Below, in pieces: positions 1 to 8,455 of a stretch of DNA of 64,000 nt; the first letter of the stretch is position 1, and each line of letters opens with the position of its first letter. Origin of the DNA: CAXXOK01 sp963675655 (lineage in GTDB: Bacteria > Bacillota > Clostridia > Christensenellales > Aristaeellaceae); the NCBI GenBank assembly GCA_963675655.1, contig OY776489.1, positions 3,286,001-3,350,000 of the forward strand, in the 5' to 3' direction. Made by a program: the position numbers and the translations under genes. The notes below the pieces were generated by a model. It was not told the DNA's origin and did no database searches. It saw only the letters and a program-made list of their open reading frames with translations.

Positions 1-51
1 CAAGTTTTTTGATACCGAATCAAAACGCTTCCTTTTGTGACATCTATTACA

Positions 52-65
52 AAACGATATCGTTT
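52..65. promoter_or_regulatory. Perfect 14-bp palindrome, possible operator
   Basis: AAACGATATCGTTT is a perfect inverted repeat with a central AT step. Its shape resembles operators of LacI-type regulators, but no regulator or target gene is visible here; the target could lie left of the window. Nothing else is seen in the first 130 bases. The assignment is inference only. Confidence 0.25.
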
Positions 66-131
66 ATGCCAAATCATGAAACTCTTTGGTTTTATGATTG
101 TCCTCCCAGTTTTCTTCTAAACAGACAAACA

Positions 132-163
132 AAGAAAAACAACCCGGTGTTATTTTCCGGGCT
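132..163 (-). terminator. Rho-independent terminator of the ABC exporter operon
   Basis: On the minus strand AGCCCGG and CCGGGTT pair around an A-rich loop and are followed by GTTTTTCTTTG. It sits just past the stop of the permease gene, so it should end the AbrB-ABC transcript. Confidence 0.7.
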
Positions 164-186
164 GCTTGGTTTTCAGTTGTAATTCT

Positions 187-936
187 TTATTGGTTATCCC
201 CCCGCATTTTACGGTTAAAGATGAAAATCGCGAGCGCATAAAACACCACAGTATACCCCAGCACGACCGCCAGATGCGGTATAACGCCGCCCAAATTTCC
301 AGCCAAGGCTGCTTTGGCTGCTTGCACCGCGTGATAAAACGGCAGCACTTCCGCCGTTGCCTTAAAGCCGCCTCCAATTAAATCCAGCGGAATCCATACC
401 CCGGAAAGCCAACCGGCAACGTTAGTGAGCAGCGCGCCGCATACCCCGCCAACCGCCTTATCGCTCATTACGCTACCGCATAGCAAACCAACCCCAACAA
501 ACAGAATGCCAACCACGACTGTAACCGTGATCGCCGAAAGTACGTGAATCGTCCATGTGAGGCCAAACAGCGCAGCAGCAGCAAACGTAATCAGTGCCTG
601 CAAAACGACCATAGCCAGCATCGGCAGGGTGTAGCCCAGAATAAAATCCAACGCCGTCATCGGCGAAGTGAACAGCCGCATTAGGAAAGACGTTGTGCGG
701 TCCTTAGATAAAAGCATACCGGAAAACAGCGCCATAAACGCCGGTGCGAAGGTCGCGATGCCCGGTGCAAGGCTATCGATGTGAAACATCGTGTTATTCG
801 CTTCCGGCGGAATGCTGCGGTCGATAATCGCCATCAGCGCCAGCAAAATCAGCGGAAAAGCCAGGCCGAAAAACAGATTGATCGGCTCGCGCAGTATTTC
901 CTTCGTGTTCCGCTTGGCAAATAGAGTCATCCTCAT
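187..936 (-). CDS. ABC-2 type transporter permease
   Basis: This 249-residue integral membrane protein is the permease half of a two-gene ABC exporter. An N-terminal cytoplasmic stretch (RNTKEILREP) precedes a first membrane segment (about 20-40), and five more hydrophobic segments follow, the ABC-2/DrrB-like topology. The start ATG overlaps the stop of the upstream ATPase gene as ATGA, implying translational coupling; a second ATG two codons in is possible. The substrate is unknown: such exporters move antibiotics, bacteriocins, lipids or other hydrophobic compounds. It ends the operon, just before a terminator. Confidence 0.88.
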   Translation of the reverse strand: MRMTLFAKRNTKEILREPINLFFGLAFPLILLALMAIIDRSIPPEANNTMFHIDSLAPGIATFAPAFMALFSGMLLSKDRTTSFLMRLFTSPMTALDFILGYTLPMLAMVVLQALITFAAAALFGLTWTIHVLSAITVTVVVGILFVGVGLLCGSVMSDKAVGGVCGALLTNVAGWLSGVWIPLDLIGGGFKATAEVLPFYHAVQAAKAALAGNLGGVIPHLAVVLGYTVVFYALAIFIFNRKMRGDNQ

Positions 937-1658
937 GCCGCACCTCCAACAAGCGTTATAAACGCATCTTCCAGTTTCGCCGTATTGGTTTGCGCCGTAA
1001 GTTCCGCAACGGTTCCCACAGCCAGCAGCTCTCCGCAGGACAGTACGCCGATGCGGTCGGACAGGGCTTCGACTTCCTCCATATAATGCGTCGTCAGGAT
1101 CATCGTCACTTTACCCTTCAACGATTCAATTGATCTCCACAATTCCCGCCTCGCCAGCACATCCAGCCCCAGCGTAGGTTCATCTAAAAACAGAATTTCC
1201 GGGTTGGTAATCAGCGCCATTGCGATACTAAGCCGCCGCTGCATGCCGCCTGATAATTTCTTTGCTTTCTGTTTTTCCATTTTCAGCAAACCAAATTGTT
1301 TGATCATATCCGTTATACTTTGCGCCGCAGTATGAGCATCCTGCCCATAAATACCGGCCACCAGCTCCAAATTTTCCCGTACGGTTAGGTTCGGCGCTAC
1401 TGCTGTTTCCTGCGGTGATATATTCGTTTTTTGCTTGATCGGCTTTGCACCGGTCAAAATGCTGTCGCCCAGCAGCAAGGCGTCGCCTTCTGTTGGCCGT
1501 ATCAGACAGGACAGCATTTTAATCGTGGTCGTTTTTCCTGCACCGTTAACGCCCAGCAGCGCAAACAGCTCTCCTTTTTGCACTGTAAGGCATAGCTCGT
1601 TTACGGCGGTAAAGTCACCGTATCGCTTCGTTAGATGAGTGATTTCAATCGCGTTCAT
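933..1658 (-). CDS. ABC transporter ATP-binding protein
   Basis: This 241-residue ATPase would power the adjacent ABC-2 permease. It has a Walker A motif (GVNGAGKTTT, about 36-45), the signature LSGGMQRRLS (about 134-143), Walker B (ILFLDEPTLGLD, about 154-165) and an H-loop (TTHYMEE). The set is complete, so it should be active. It is a single nucleotide-binding domain of the usual length for DrrA/CcmA-like exporters and presumably works as a dimer. Its ATG overlaps the stop of the upstream AbrB-like gene, and its own stop overlaps the permease start, so the three genes form one tight operon. The exported substrate cannot be told from sequence. Confidence 0.93.
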   Translation of the reverse strand: MNAIEITHLTKRYGDFTAVNELCLTVQKGELFALLGVNGAGKTTTIKMLSCLIRPTEGDALLLGDSILTGAKPIKQKTNISPQETAVAPNLTVRENLELVAGIYGQDAHTAAQSITDMIKQFGLLKMEKQKAKKLSGGMQRRLSIAMALITNPEILFLDEPTLGLDVLARRELWRSIESLKGKVTMILTTHYMEEVEALSDRIGVLSCGELLAVGTVAELTAQTNTAKLEDAFITLVGGAA

Positions 1659-1882
1659 GAGTCATCCTCCTCATCGGACATCTCATAGCCGATGGCTTCC
1701 ATCACTTTTGCTAACATTCCCTTGGGGGGAATTGCAATCCCCCGTTTTTTATCCCCCAGAATAATCAATGTATCACCGGGTTGATAATCGAAAAGCTCGC
1801 GCGCTTCTTTGGGAATCACAATTTGACCCTTCTCCCCAACCTTTACCGTCCATGCATACTTGCCTTCTGGCGTACCCATCAT
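1655..1882 (-). CDS. AbrB/MazE/SpoVT-type transcriptional regulator
   Basis: A 75-residue protein with a SpoVT/AbrB swapped-hairpin DNA-binding domain; the diagnostic run is KVGEKGQIVIPKEARE followed by a PGDTLIILGD strand. It most likely autoregulates the operon with the two downstream ABC exporter genes. The longer reading frame (to 1984) is rejected because a GGAGG ribosome binding site lies five bases before the ATG at 1882 and a strong promoter falls inside the putative extension. An ATG at 1879 is the alternative. The C-terminus is acidic (MSDEEDDS). An AbrB-like regulator here takes the place usually held by a GntR-type repressor beside such exporters. Confidence 0.88.
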   Translation of the reverse strand: MMGTPEGKYAWTVKVGEKGQIVIPKEARELFDYQPGDTLIILGDKKRGIAIPPKGMLAKVMEAIGYEMSDEEDDS

Positions 1883-1919
1883 GCTAACCTCCGGTTCGTA
1901 AAGTATGATTTGTATGAAT

Positions 1920-1948
1920 AGTATTTCATAGTCCACAATGAATGTCAA
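1920..1948 (-). promoter_or_regulatory. Sigma-A type promoter of the abrB-ABC operon
   Basis: On the minus strand TTGACA is followed by a 17-base spacer and AATACT. This would start transcription about 30 bases before the chosen ATG of the AbrB-like gene. The -35 box is perfect and the spacing ideal. Confidence 0.65.
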
Positions 1949-2150
1949 GTTATTCCGATCCAAACCTACCAAATTCTGTACCATATGTTCACCTTAAAGT
2001 GTAAACACCGCTTTTTGAGCGAAAAAAAGATAAAACAGTATTGCTTTCATGAAAAGCCAGCAGTAAGATGGCTCTAGATTGGAAAGCCCGATGATAAAGG
2101 TTTGCTATACCCGGTAAACGCCTATCAACATCCTTGAGAGGAGACATACC

Positions 2151-5100
2151 ATGAGCCTTATGAGCAACGAGTACCGCGATCGTCTTTCCCACTGGCTGCG
2201 CACTTTGCAGCAGGATTTTTATCAATCGCTGCAATCCCTGCATTTTGTGGGATTTCAAACCATGGATCACCTCACGCCCATGCAGGCATCCCAGCAGAAT
2301 TTTCAACCCATCGCCGAGGGGTATACATGGGGTAAAACATGGGAATACCTTTGGCTTCGTACAACTATCACATTGGATGACGCTGCCCAAAACGAGGCGA
2401 TTGTTATGTCGCTGGATTTGTCCGGCGAAGCAACGTTGTTTGTCAATGGCGAAGCTTTCGGTACCCGCAGGGCGGAATGGGTTACCACGCCGCACCACTA
2501 TATGGTAGATAACACCTTAACCCTTTGCGGTAAGCCAGGCGAAACCTTTGATTTACTGTTTGAAGTCTACGCCGGGCACTACTTCCCCGATGCAGGCAGC
2601 TGCGCAACCGGCCCAGTGCTCCCCGGTGCTTATCAGGATCCCAAGCAGGAGGGGCGTCGAGCCACAGTAGGCAAATCCACCTATGGCATCTGGAACGAGG
2701 ATGCCTATCAGCTCTGGTTGGATGTAACCACACTGGACATGCTGCTTGCGCAGCTCCCGGAGGATTCGCTGCGTGCCGCCTCCATCGCCGACGGGCTGGA
2801 GCTTTTTACCCGCACCGTCGATTTTGAGCAGGAACGAGCTGAACGAATTGCAACCTACCGGCTGGCGCGCAAACAATTACACCCGCTCATGGCAGCCCAT
2901 AACGGCAGCACCGCGCCGCGCATGCTGGCCGTCGGCAACGCGCATTTGGATTTAGCCTGGCTGTGGCCCCAGCAGGAAACCCACCGTAAAACCGCGCGTA
3001 CTTTCGCGGCGCAGCTTCGGTTATTGGAACGCTATCCCGAATACCGCTTTGTGCAAAGCCAGCCTGCCGCCTACGAAATGTGCCGCGATCATTATCCGGA
3101 GCTGTATCAGCGCATAATCAAGGCAATTCAAACCGGGCGGTGGATTGCCGAAGGCGCAATGTATGTAGAACCGGATACCAACATGGCTTCGGGCGAAGCG
3201 TTGATAAGGCAGTTGGTGTACGGCAAACGCTTCTTCTTGGATGAATTTGGGGTAGATAGCCGCATGTTATGGCTGCCGGACACCTTTGGCTATACGGCCG
3301 CGCTGCCGCAGCTGCTGAAAGGCTGCCATGTAGATTATCTGGTTACGCAAAAAATATTTTGGAGCTATAACGAGGGCGACCGTTTCCCCTACCACTATTT
3401 CACATGGAAAGGTATGGATGGGAGCACGGTTACCTCGTTCCTCCCCACCAACTACACCTACCGCACCGATCCCAAGGAGTTGTGTGGTGTATGGCGTGAG
3501 CGAGTACAAAAGCGCAATCTGGATCATTTCCTGATTCCGTTTGGCTATGGCGATGGCGGCGGCGGGCCGTGCCGGGATCACGTAGAGTATCTGCTGCGCG
3601 AACAAGACTTGGAAGGGATGCCCAAAGCGGAAATGGCTTCTCCGCTTAGTCTCTTTACCGAGCTGGAGGCAGAAGGCGGCCCCGTCCATACTTGGGACGG
3701 CGAATTGTACTTCACCGCCCATCGCGGCACCTACACTAGTCAGGCAGCCATCAAGTGGAACAACCGCCGCAGCGAATTTGCCCTGCGCGAAATGGAGCTG
3801 TGGGGCACACTGGCACAGGATATATCCTATCCGCAGGCGGATGCGGAGCGGCTATGGAAAATATTGCTGTTAAACCAGTTCCACGATATACTGCCGGGCT
3901 CTTCCATTGCGCGCGTATACACGGAAGCCAATGCAGCACATGCCGCCCTGCAACAGGAAGCGGATACATGGGCGGCTTCCGCCAGAAAGACACTGATACA
4001 GAAAAGCACAGGCGTTACTTATTTCAATTCCTTATCCTTTGCTCGTGAGGCTGTCGTGCCGCTGCCTGCATCCTTCTCCTCGGGTGCATGCACCCCGGAT
4101 GGCACGCCAGTGCCCGTAGCAGATGGGAAGGCATTGATTACTCTTCCTTCTCTCGGCGCTATCAGCCTGCTGCCTACAGAGAACAGGGCAAGTAAAATTC
4201 CCTACGCTTATGCTTCCTTAACGCCAGAAGGAGCTATTCTGGAAAACGCACAGGTGCGTGTTATTTTCAACCAAAACGGCGAAGTGATCTCCTATCGCCA
4301 TACAAGCGGGCGGGAGTATGCCGCCGGAGCCATGAACCGCTTCCTTCTGTTTAAGGATGTTCCCCGTCTGTTTGACGCATGGGATATTGACAGCAATTAT
4401 CGGCAACAGCTTGTAGAAGTCAATAGCGAAGCAACCCTTACCGTCACCTGTGCTAAAGGCTTAACCGCATCGCTGCGCCTGACCCGCAGCATTGGCCATT
4501 CCAGCCTTGTACAGGAGATTGCCCTGGATGGCAACAGCCCGTGCGTATTGTTCCATACCGCGGTAGAATGGAACGAACTGCACCGCTTGTTGAAAGTCGC
4601 TTTCCCTGTGGATGTCCACGCGGAAAACGCTATACATGAAATGCAATTTGGCTATGTGGAGCGGCCCACGCACCGCAGCCGGGCATATGATCAGGATCGG
4701 TTTGAAGTATGCAACCACCGTTATACCGCTCTTGCGGATCACAGCCATGGCTGCGCCGTATTCAACGATGGCAAGTATGGCGTTGGCGTAGAGGGCAACA
4801 GCATTGAGTTAACGCTACTGCGCGCAGCGGCTTCACCGGAAATGCGCACGGATAACGGCATGCAGCAATTTACCTATGCCTTTGACGCCTGGGAAGGTTC
4901 GTTTGCAGATTCGCCGGTTGTGCGGCAGGGCTACCAGCTGAATGTACCCATTACCCAATGCGAAGGGCAGCTGGATACGTTCAGTGCTTTTACCGTCGAT
5001 GCGCCAAATGTGTTTATCGACACCGTCAAACCGGCGGACGATGAAAGTGGCGATTTGGTTTTACGTTTGTATGAAGGGCTCAAAGCGGATACCTTTTTCC

Positions 5101-5249
5101 GCGTCCAAACCCCGCTGCCCATTGCGCAGGCTTGGCTATGCGATATGCTGGAAAATACAGAAAGTGAAATGCAGATACAGAACGGGCAAATTTCCCTCCA
5201 TGTCCGTCCGTTTGAAGTGCTTACGCTGCGCCTGTCAAAATCCGTTTGA
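2151..5249 (+). CDS. Alpha-mannosidase, GH38 family
   Basis: A 1032-residue glycoside hydrolase of family 38, which removes terminal alpha-mannose with a zinc-dependent retaining mechanism. An N-terminal beta domain (about 50-190) precedes the catalytic domain. The metal-binding motif GNAHLDLAWLWP starts near residue 262, and the nucleophile is Asp377 in LWLPDTFGYTAALPQ; a later zinc ligand is His in LLLNQFHDILPGS. The all-beta C-terminal domains run to the end. There is no signal peptide, so it acts in the cytoplasm on imported mannosides. A purine-rich ribosome binding site (GAGAGGAG) precedes the ATG. It stands alone between divergent genes and a terminator, with no transporter beside it. 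Confidence 0.93.
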   Translation: MSLMSNEYRDRLSHWLRTLQQDFYQSLQSLHFVGFQTMDHLTPMQASQQNFQPIAEGYTWGKTWEYLWLRTTITLDDAAQNEAIVMSLDLSGEATLFVNGEAFGTRRAEWVTTPHHYMVDNTLTLCGKPGETFDLLFEVYAGHYFPDAGSCATGPVLPGAYQDPKQEGRRATVGKSTYGIWNEDAYQLWLDVTTLDMLLAQLPEDSLRAASIADGLELFTRTVDFEQERAERIATYRLARKQLHPLMAAHNGSTAPRMLAVGNAHLDLAWLWPQQETHRKTARTFAAQLRLLERYPEYRFVQSQPAAYEMCRDHYPELYQRIIKAIQTGRWIAEGAMYVEPDTNMASGEALIRQLVYGKRFFLDEFGVDSRMLWLPDTFGYTAALPQLLKGCHVDYLVTQKIFWSYNEGDRFPYHYFTWKGMDGSTVTSFLPTNYTYRTDPKELCGVWRERVQKRNLDHFLIPFGYGDGGGGPCRDHVEYLLREQDLEGMPKAEMASPLSLFTELEAEGGPVHTWDGELYFTAHRGTYTSQAAIKWNNRRSEFALREMELWGTLAQDISYPQADAERLWKILLLNQFHDILPGSSIARVYTEANAAHAALQQEADTWAASARKTLIQKSTGVTYFNSLSFAREAVVPLPASFSSGACTPDGTPVPVADGKALITLPSLGAISLLPTENRASKIPYAYASLTPEGAILENAQVRVIFNQNGEVISYRHTSGREYAAGAMNRFLLFKDVPRLFDAWDIDSNYRQQLVEVNSEATLTVTCAKGLTASLRLTRSIGHSSLVQEIALDGNSPCVLFHTAVEWNELHRLLKVAFPVDVHAENAIHEMQFGYVERPTHRSRAYDQDRFEVCNHRYTALADHSHGCAVFNDGKYGVGVEGNSIELTLLRAAASPEMRTDNGMQQFTYAFDAWEGSFADSPVVRQGYQLNVPITQCEGQLDTFSAFTVDAPNVFIDTVKPADDESGDLVLRLYEGLKADTFFRVQTPLPIAQAWLCDMLENTESEMQIQNGQISLHVRPFEVLTLRLSKSV

Positions 5250-5287
5250 GCATTCAAACCAATCCAACCCTTCTTTTTAACCACATA

Positions 5288-5320
5288 CAACAACCCGCCG
5301 GTTTGACGGGTTGTTGTTTT
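5288..5320 (+). terminator. Rho-independent terminator of the alpha-mannosidase gene
   Basis: A 10-bp perfect stem (CAACAACCCG / CGGGTTGTTG) with a 9-base loop is followed directly by TTTTATATTTA. It lies 38 bases after the mannosidase stop. The rest of 5250-5455 shows nothing else. Confidence 0.85.
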
Positions 5321-5455
5321 ATATTTATCCCTTTGCTGTGTGCAGGCTGCTACGCTTTCTAGCCAGAGCGTGCTTTGCAGAGAATTGTCGTTGATCGGGC
5401 TTTGTATTACCGCTGAACCTAATGTGCAATACAGCATTCCCCATTCAAAACGGTG

Positions 5456-5965
5456 TTATACTCCCTTAATCGTATGCTCCGCAATGTACGCAGCTTGTTC
5501 ATCCGTCATCTGTCCACTGGTTTGCAGCACCTTCACGGCGCTTTCCGGCAGCCAGCTTTCTTCTGTGGGCGTATACGGCAGCCCCAGGTAATAGGCTACA
5601 AACATTCGTACCGAAGCCGTGCCGATTTCCAATTCTTCATCCGGGTATAGCGTCTCCAGCGACTTGGTCTGGAAGTCGGCAGCTTCCGCCTCCGTAAGCC
5701 CAAACGCTTCCCCCAAACCTTTAAGCGGCACGCCGTAAAGATCGCTGATTTCACCAAAGCGGTACGACCCCCGAATATCTGCCGGGTCGTATTGCGTTAC
5801 CACCTCGCCTGTTGCTTCGTCCGTGGTTTCCAGCGTAGCAATATCCAGCAGGCGGGGTTCTTTGGTTGATTCCGTTTGCCAGAGCCCGGTTACCATCGTA
5901 ATGATGATACCCGCCACAACAAAGACTGTAGAAATGAAAAACGCAGTTGTAGGTTTAATCTTCAT
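5456..5965 (-). CDS. Membrane-anchored protein paired with a NapH-like ferredoxin
   Basis: A 169-residue protein of unknown function. One N-terminal membrane helix (about 9-28) leaves the remainder outside the membrane. It contains two related helical motifs: DIRGSYRFGEISDLYGVPLKGLGEAFGL (about 62-89), and a second around residues 115-160 with LPESAVKVLQ and MTDEQAAYIAEH. Motifs of the first kind occur, from general knowledge, attached to NapH/YccM-type membrane ferredoxins, which fits the gene immediately upstream, whose end overlaps this start by 11 bases. A strong AAGGAGG site supports the ATG at 5965. No cofactor-binding residues are obvious, so it may be a scaffold or docking partner of the electron carrier. 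Confidence 0.6.
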   Translation of the reverse strand: MKIKPTTAFFISTVFVVAGIIITMVTGLWQTESTKEPRLLDIATLETTDEATGEVVTQYDPADIRGSYRFGEISDLYGVPLKGLGEAFGLTEAEAADFQTKSLETLYPDEELEIGTASVRMFVAYYLGLPYTPTEESWLPESAVKVLQTSGQMTDEQAAYIAEHTIKGV

Positions 5966-6800
5966 TGTGCTTTTCCTCCTTCTCGCTGGAGATGATAACC
6001 GTATCGTTTACCGGGCACGCCTTGCCGCTTACACATTGATAACAGCTGATGCATTGCGTATCCCGTACCGCTGCGGATGTAGAAACTTCAATTTGCATCG
6101 GGCATGCTTGATCGCACTTCTTACAGTGGATACAGGTGGAGGCTTTCCTGCGAACCGGGAAGATGCGAATTTTGTTAAACAAGCCCAGCAGTGCGCCATA
6201 CGGACATAGATACTTACACCATGGCCGCTCTACAAATAACGACAGCACCGTCACCAGCAGCAATACGCCAATAGCTGTCCATGCGACTTCCCCAGTCATA
6301 AAGTTGAATAGTGCGTAGTAGGGATCTACATCCTGAAACAGTAATTTCCCTGCTCTGGCGGTTTGCACAACAACCAATACCAGCACCGTGTAGCGCAAAT
6401 AGCGCAGTACACGATCCAGCTTTTTGGGGATTAGCTTGCCATAACGCTTGGGAAACAGTTTGCGGCCCAATTTCCCTATCCATTCCTGATAGCTGCCCAG
6501 CGGACAGATATAGCCACAGAACAGCGGGCCAAAGAGCAGGGCTACCACCAAGCCCAGCGCCATTAAGATAAAGGCCGCGCTGTGCAGTTTGGGTAGGAAG
6601 TCTCCCGTAGTGAAGAATTCATAAATCGTTACAACGCCCCCGAACGGGCAAATGGCGTGTAATGAAATTTCCGGCAGAAATGGGATGACCACCCCGATTT
6701 CCAATAACCATTTTATCAACGCGATAATAGCGATGAAAGTAAAAAACCCAATTTGCACCCAGGTGCGAATGGATGGACCCCTTTTATTTCTATTTAGCAT
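5955..6800 (-). CDS. NapH/CcoG-like membrane 4Fe-4S protein
   Basis: A 281-residue membrane electron carrier. About five hydrophobic segments hold two CxxxCP motifs, CGYICPLGSYQEW (about 93-105) and CKYLCPYGALLG (about 196-207), typical of NapH/NosR/CcoG proteins. Near the C-terminus is a two-cluster ferredoxin-like region: CIHCKKCDQACP (about 223-234) and CISCYQCVSGKACP. It probably passes electrons between a quinone or flavoprotein and a partner at the membrane surface. The start has an ideal GAGGAGG site eight bases upstream. It forms an operon with the downstream membrane-anchored protein; no reductase is in sight, so the electron acceptor is unknown. Confidence 0.82.
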   Translation of the reverse strand: MLNRNKRGPSIRTWVQIGFFTFIAIIALIKWLLEIGVVIPFLPEISLHAICPFGGVVTIYEFFTTGDFLPKLHSAAFILMALGLVVALLFGPLFCGYICPLGSYQEWIGKLGRKLFPKRYGKLIPKKLDRVLRYLRYTVLVLVVVQTARAGKLLFQDVDPYYALFNFMTGEVAWTAIGVLLLVTVLSLFVERPWCKYLCPYGALLGLFNKIRIFPVRRKASTCIHCKKCDQACPMQIEVSTSAAVRDTQCISCYQCVSGKACPVNDTVIISSEKEEKHNED

Positions 6801-7115
6801 ACGTATCGCCTCCTCGGTATAAACAGTAACAAGGAATCATGGCAAAACTATGTCTTTCCCTATGAAAAATTGTGGTGAAATCCATTTGCTTTCCAGCCTT
6901 CCATACGGTATGATGTTTTCGATGCGAAAAAATGCTCCTTTCATGATGCGTTCTTTCCCTCCATATATCGCCACTCAACGACTACGAATGTGGTACCGAC
7001 AAGCTATAGTTATTCTCCAGTCGGCACCTATGGCTACTTGGCGATCGGTTATTTCATTCTAAACGCAAAGCAGCGGGCATTCATCGTAAAAACACAATAA
7101 AGAGGTCTTCATCAC
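6801..7115. other. Intergenic region between divergent genes
   Basis: These 315 bases separate the minus-strand ferredoxin gene from the plus-strand panE-like gene and must hold both promoters. I see no convincing -35/-10 pair, gene or structured RNA. The only clear signals are the GAGGAGG site of the ferredoxin gene next to its start and AAGAGG before 7116. Confidence 0.4.
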
Positions 7116-8033
7116 ATGGAAATCCAAACAGTCGCTGTCGTCGGTCTCGGTGCGTTGGGTACTCTTTTCGGCCATCAACTGGCAAAACACATGCCAAAGG
7201 ATAAGCTGCGAATTATTGCCGATAGCGAGCGTATCGCCCGGTACCAGCAGGATGGGATCTATAGCAATGAAGAGCGCTGCGATTTTCAATATATCACGCC
7301 GCAGGCCGATACATCCCCTGCGGATTTAATACTGGTAGCGGTTAAATACGGGCAACTGCAAAGCGCGCTTAAAGCGATGCGTAAACAGGTAGGCGAAAAC
7401 ACCTTAATCATTTCCCTGCTCAATGGCATCAGCAGCGAAGATGATATAGCGGCTGAATATGGCCGGGATAAGGTGGTTGACTGCGTTGCTTATGGTATGG
7501 ACGCCCTAAAAGAAGGCAACCGGCTGACCTTTCACAACATGGGAAAGTTATGCATCGGCACGCATGTAAGCGGCACACCGACTGAGCCGGTGCAGCGGAT
7601 TGCCCGCTTTTTTGAGCAACACCATTTCCCCTACGAGGTAGACGAGGCAATGGGCAAGCGAATATGGGGCAAATTTATACTCAACGTTGGCGTAAACCAG
7701 ACCGTTGCGGTCTTTGGCCCAAACTACCACGCGATTCAGCAGGAAGGCGAGCAGCGGGATACCATGATTGCCGCCATGCGGGAAGTTATTGCCATATCCC
7801 AGCCAGAGGGCATTCACCTGACGGAGGCTGACCTCGCGTACTGGCTTCATATTCTTTCGACTTTAAACCCCGAGGGCAAACCCTCCATGCGGCAGGATGC
7901 GGAAGCTCGCCGTCTCAGCGAAGTTGGGCTGTTTGCAGGCACGGTAATCATGTTGGCGCAGAAACATCATATAGAAACACCCGTTAACCAAATGTTACTC
8001 AAGCGAGTGCATACAATGGAAGCCGCTTATTAA
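7116..8033 (+). CDS. panE: 2-dehydropantoate 2-reductase family protein
   Basis: A 305-residue PanE/ApbA-type ketoreductase. It carries the N-terminal NADP-binding motif VVGLGALGTLFG (about 7-18), the Rossmann continuation LVAVKYGQL (about 70-78), and the C-terminal helical domain with the catalytic lysine region KRIWGKFILNVGVNQ (about 184-198). These enzymes reduce ketopantoate to pantoate with NADPH on the way to coenzyme A, though paralogues act on other 2-oxo acids. No other pantothenate gene is nearby, so the exact substrate is not proved. It is monocistronic, with a terminator about 30 bases after its stop. Confidence 0.85.
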   Translation: MEIQTVAVVGLGALGTLFGHQLAKHMPKDKLRIIADSERIARYQQDGIYSNEERCDFQYITPQADTSPADLILVAVKYGQLQSALKAMRKQVGENTLIISLLNGISSEDDIAAEYGRDKVVDCVAYGMDALKEGNRLTFHNMGKLCIGTHVSGTPTEPVQRIARFFEQHHFPYEVDEAMGKRIWGKFILNVGVNQTVAVFGPNYHAIQQEGEQRDTMIAAMREVIAISQPEGIHLTEADLAYWLHILSTLNPEGKPSMRQDAEARRLSEVGLFAGTVIMLAQKHHIETPVNQMLLKRVHTMEAAY

Positions 8034-8057
8034 TTACAAAGGATTCTTTATTCTATC

Positions 8058-8094
8058 GGCGTGCTGTTTTCTTTGAAAGCACGTCGGTTTTTTT
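8058..8094 (+). terminator. Rho-independent terminator of the panE-like gene
   Basis: GGCGTGCT pairs with AGCACGTC around a T-rich loop and is followed by GGTTTTTTTG. It lies shortly after the panE-like stop at 8033. Confidence 0.75.
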
Positions 8095-8374
8095 GTGCAG
8101 AAAATACCCGAAACAATTGGTTTGTCGCAAATGTTACTCCGGTTCCAATGCACAAAATCTCTCGTATAAAATAGCAAGCGCTATAAAATTACAATTATCC
8201 TTATCTCGAAACCAGACAATTCACATTTTTCATCTATATTTTATTCTTTTTCTGATTATATTTTCCTGCTGGTTCATCCCGGATGGAAACGGATTCAAGA
8301 AAATCCTCCTTCTGTCAATAGTTGTTCAAGCATATGCCCCTGTGTTTTGCATTCCCATATATTCACATTTTTAC

Positions 8375-8403
8375 GATTCACTTCCGGGCGCGTGTGGTAT
8401 AAT
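8375..8403 (+). promoter_or_regulatory. Extended -10 promoter of the DhaL-DegV gene
   Basis: TGGTATAAT at 8395-8403 is a perfect extended -10 element. The -35 candidate (GATTCA, 17-base spacer) is weak, as is common with extended -10 promoters. Transcription would begin near 8410, about 45 bases before the chosen start, which argues against the long upstream extension of this reading frame. The remaining 8095-8374 is AT-rich and shows nothing else. Confidence 0.55.
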
Positions 8404-8455
8404 GAATATATACAACGTGGCAAATTATTGCCCGATTCCGACAGGAGGTATGAAA

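Noticed and set aside
8093..8449. N-terminal extension of the DhaL-DegV gene
   Set aside because: The stretch contains the upstream terminator tail and an extended -10 promoter, and shows no domain similarity.
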